From a virus, in the IMG/VR virus record IMGVR_UViG_3300044675_007475, positions 1-21,587 of that record: a DNA stretch of 21,587 nt, one strand, 5' to 3'. The translations under genes and the position numbers were made by a program. Shown piece after piece: positions 20,639 through 21,587 of this stretch. How positions within the stretch are numbered: position 1 is the first letter of the stretch; each line of letters opens with the position of its first letter. Below the pieces are notes generated by a model that had not been told where the DNA came from, searched no databases, and was given only the letters and a program-made list of their open reading frames with translations.

Positions 20639-21165
20639 CAACAATCATCGGAGTTCAGACAGACCGAGGCTGTCTGCTAGCAGCAGACTCTAGGGTCACC
20701 ACAGACAAAGGCCGACCAGCCCAACACCTCTCAGTATCTAAAATCTCTAAAATCGGTCGCTATTTGGTAGCCGGTGCAGGTATGGCTCAACCCTGCGACG
20801 TTATTCAACACTGTTGGAAACCACCCTCAATCTCAAAAGCAGCCAACAAAGACCCCTTTCATTTTGCTGTCACCGAGCTGATTCCCTCTCTGCGCGAACT
20901 GCTTAACACCCACCAGGTCGCTGTTAAAAGCGAAGAAGACGGGTTCGAACTGCTTGTCGCCTTCCGGGGTCGACTGGTCGAAATCGACTCAGATTTTAAC
21001 GTCTCCATGAGAGATGACGGTATCTATGGCCTGGGCTCAGGGTCAGACTTTGCTATAGGGGCGCTGTTAGCTGGGGCAACCTGGAAACGAGCGCTCCAAA
21101 TCGCGGCCGCTAACGACGTCAACACCGGACCGCCGTTCCATGTCGTGCGTCAGATGATGGACTAG
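20635..21165 (+). CDS. Proteasome/HslV-like Ntn hydrolase
   Basis: ATG 20635 (ATGA overlap) is the start; this puts Met directly before Thr-Thr. After Met removal the N-terminal Thr1 would be the nucleophile; Asp17 in AADSRVT and a Lys at 35 (SVSKISKI) match the Thr/Asp/Lys set of proteasome beta subunits and HslV, followed by YLVAGAGMAQ as the usual Gly strand. At 176 residues it is the size of HslV. The motif YGLGSGSDFAIGALLAG late in the chain is also typical. It would be a self-compartmentalised peptidase or a related amidase, with no partner ATPase seen. It lies before an HNH nuclease, near the edge of the packaging/structural region. Confidence 0.82.
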   Translation: MTTIIGVQTDRGCLLAADSRVTTDKGRPAQHLSVSKISKIGRYLVAGAGMAQPCDVIQHCWKPPSISKAANKDPFHFAVTELIPSLRELLNTHQVAVKSEEDGFELLVAFRGRLVEIDSDFNVSMRDDGIYGLGSGSDFAIGALLAGATWKRALQIAAANDVNTGPPFHVVRQMMD

Positions 21166-21175
21166 ATACCTTGCT

Positions 21176-21186
21176 TATGGTACAAT
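21176..21186 (+). promoter_or_regulatory. Possible extended -10 promoter (TGG-TACAAT)
   Basis: TACAAT (21181-21186) with TGG directly before it fits the pattern of the other promoters in the window. The -35 is weak. Transcription would start near 21193, giving a leader of about 40 bases before the GTG of the HNH gene. It is in one of the few intergenic gaps (21166-21234) and may mark the start of a late operon. Confidence 0.42.
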
Positions 21187-21234
21187 GGAATTGTAGTCGT
21201 ACACCTATGCCTGCGTGTCGTTATAAGGCTAGTC

Positions 21235-21513
21235 GTGTTTAATAAGCCCTGCCTAGACTGTGGCCGTCTCTCAAAGTCATCCCGTTGCCCCGTTTGCCTT
21301 GCGAAATCGCGTGAACATTACAAAGGTTCATACGCTCGCCGAGCGCAGCTGGTGCGTGCTTCTGCTCAAGCTTGTTGGCTATGCCACCAAGGCTTTCGCG
21401 CTGATGACCCTTGGGTAGCCGACCATGTTTACCCGGGCGAAATCGACTCCCCGCTACTCCCGGCCCACCGGTCGTGCAACGCTGCACGTGCAAACCAAGG
21501 TCGAGGAGCTTAA
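21235..21513 (+). CDS. HNH endonuclease
   Basis: A 92-residue protein from GTG 21235 with weak AAGG upstream. It has an N-terminal zinc pair (CLDCG, CPVC), a second pair CWLCHQ, then the HNH core: ADHVYPG (first His), PAHRSCNAARANQ (His and Asn). This compact layout is typical of actinophage HNH proteins that sit next to the terminase genes and help packaging, which fits the position near the window end. It is followed by GAGGAG and a further start. Confidence 0.82.
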   Translation: MFNKPCLDCGRLSKSSRCPVCLAKSREHYKGSYARRAQLVRASAQACWLCHQGFRADDPWVADHVYPGEIDSPLLPAHRSCNAARANQGRGA

Positions 21514-21515
21514 GG

Positions 21516-21587
21516 ATGTATCTGGATATGTATGCACATAAATCCAAAAGTGGGTCGAAATCTGGGAATCTTACGGGGGGAGCGTAC
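21516..21587 (+). CDS. Start of the next gene (3' partial, unknown)
   Basis: ATG 21516 has GAGGAG eight bases upstream (21502-21507) and the frame runs open to the window edge. Only 24 residues are seen (MYLDMYAHKSKSGSKSG...). After an HNH gene in actinophages this is commonly a small terminase subunit, but the visible residues give no evidence of function. Confidence 0.5.
   Translation, partial: MYLDMYAHKSKSGSKSGNLTGGAY

Noticed and set aside
21207-21242. 11-codon frame before the HNH gene
   Set aside because: It has no ribosome binding site and overlaps the GTG start of the HNH gene; a leader peptide is possible but unsupported.
1-21587. CRISPR arrays, tRNA genes, insertion sequences
   Set aside because: I saw no regularly spaced direct repeats, no cloverleaf with a recognisable T-arm and no transposase; the only recombinase is the phage integrase.

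Overview
The window looks like about half of a temperate, tailed (siphovirus-type) actinobacteriophage genome. All genes lie on the + strand, packed tightly with ATGA, GTGA or TAATG stop/start overlaps, and overall GC is roughly 57% by eye. Evidence for phage: a tape-measure C-terminus, tail genes, a tyrosine integrase and a holin/endolysin cassette. Evidence for an actinobacterial host: an Rpf-type transglycosylase, an actinophage-style primase-helicase and leaderless promoters. The exact host cannot be read from the sequence.

Layout: (1) 1-2981, tail genes: tape-measure end, minor tail protein, and a tail-fibre-like protein whose C-terminal two-thirds are strikingly AT-rich. (2) 3030-4357, a secreted coiled-coil protein and the integrase. 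(3) 4338-6631, lysis and envelope genes: holin candidate, M23 endolysin, a Pro/Thr/Glu-rich anchored surface protein and small membrane proteins. (4) 6631-9057, accessory genes: small DNA-binding protein, T5orf172/GIY-YIG-like protein, two GT-A glycosyltransferases and a SAM methyltransferase. (5) 9058-10578, a leaderless promoter, a small XRE-type regulator and a full-length PurB (adenylosuccinate lyase) in one coupled unit. (6) 10579-15138, early genes: a stand-alone prim-pol, many zinc-ribbon and micro-membrane proteins, an Rpf-like muralytic protein, a Holliday junction resolvase and a RecB/Cas4-like nuclease. (7) 15139-17765, an intergenic tandem-hairpin RNA element followed by a prim-pol/helicase fusion. 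(8) 17783-20022, a nucleotide cassette: PurZ, a MazG-like (MazZ candidate) protein, a nucleoside deoxyribosyltransferase-like protein and dUTPase. (9) 20024-21587, a zinc-ribbon protein, a proteasome-like Ntn hydrolase, an HNH nuclease and the first codons of a further gene, possibly the packaging module.

The central biological reading is 2-aminoadenine (Z) DNA synthesis. The PurA-like protein carries Ser in place of the catalytic Asp of the GDEGKG loop, the hallmark of PurZ, which joins dGMP and aspartate. A MazG-like gene overlaps it and could supply dGMP from dGTP. The phage also carries its own PurB, which could convert the succinyl intermediate to dZMP; in described Z phages this step is left to the host. 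No DatZ-type HD dATPase and no conventional DNA polymerase is visible here, although the window is not the whole genome. Two prim-pol proteins and a deoxyribosyltransferase-like enzyme are candidates to fill those roles.

Other structure that gene calls do not explain: the palindrome GCGGCCGC occurs ten times where about one is expected; several promoters share an 18-bp spacer with the -10 box placed so that transcription starts at or near the start codon; and an RNA with two strong hairpins, one with tandem G-A mismatches, precedes the primase-helicase gene.
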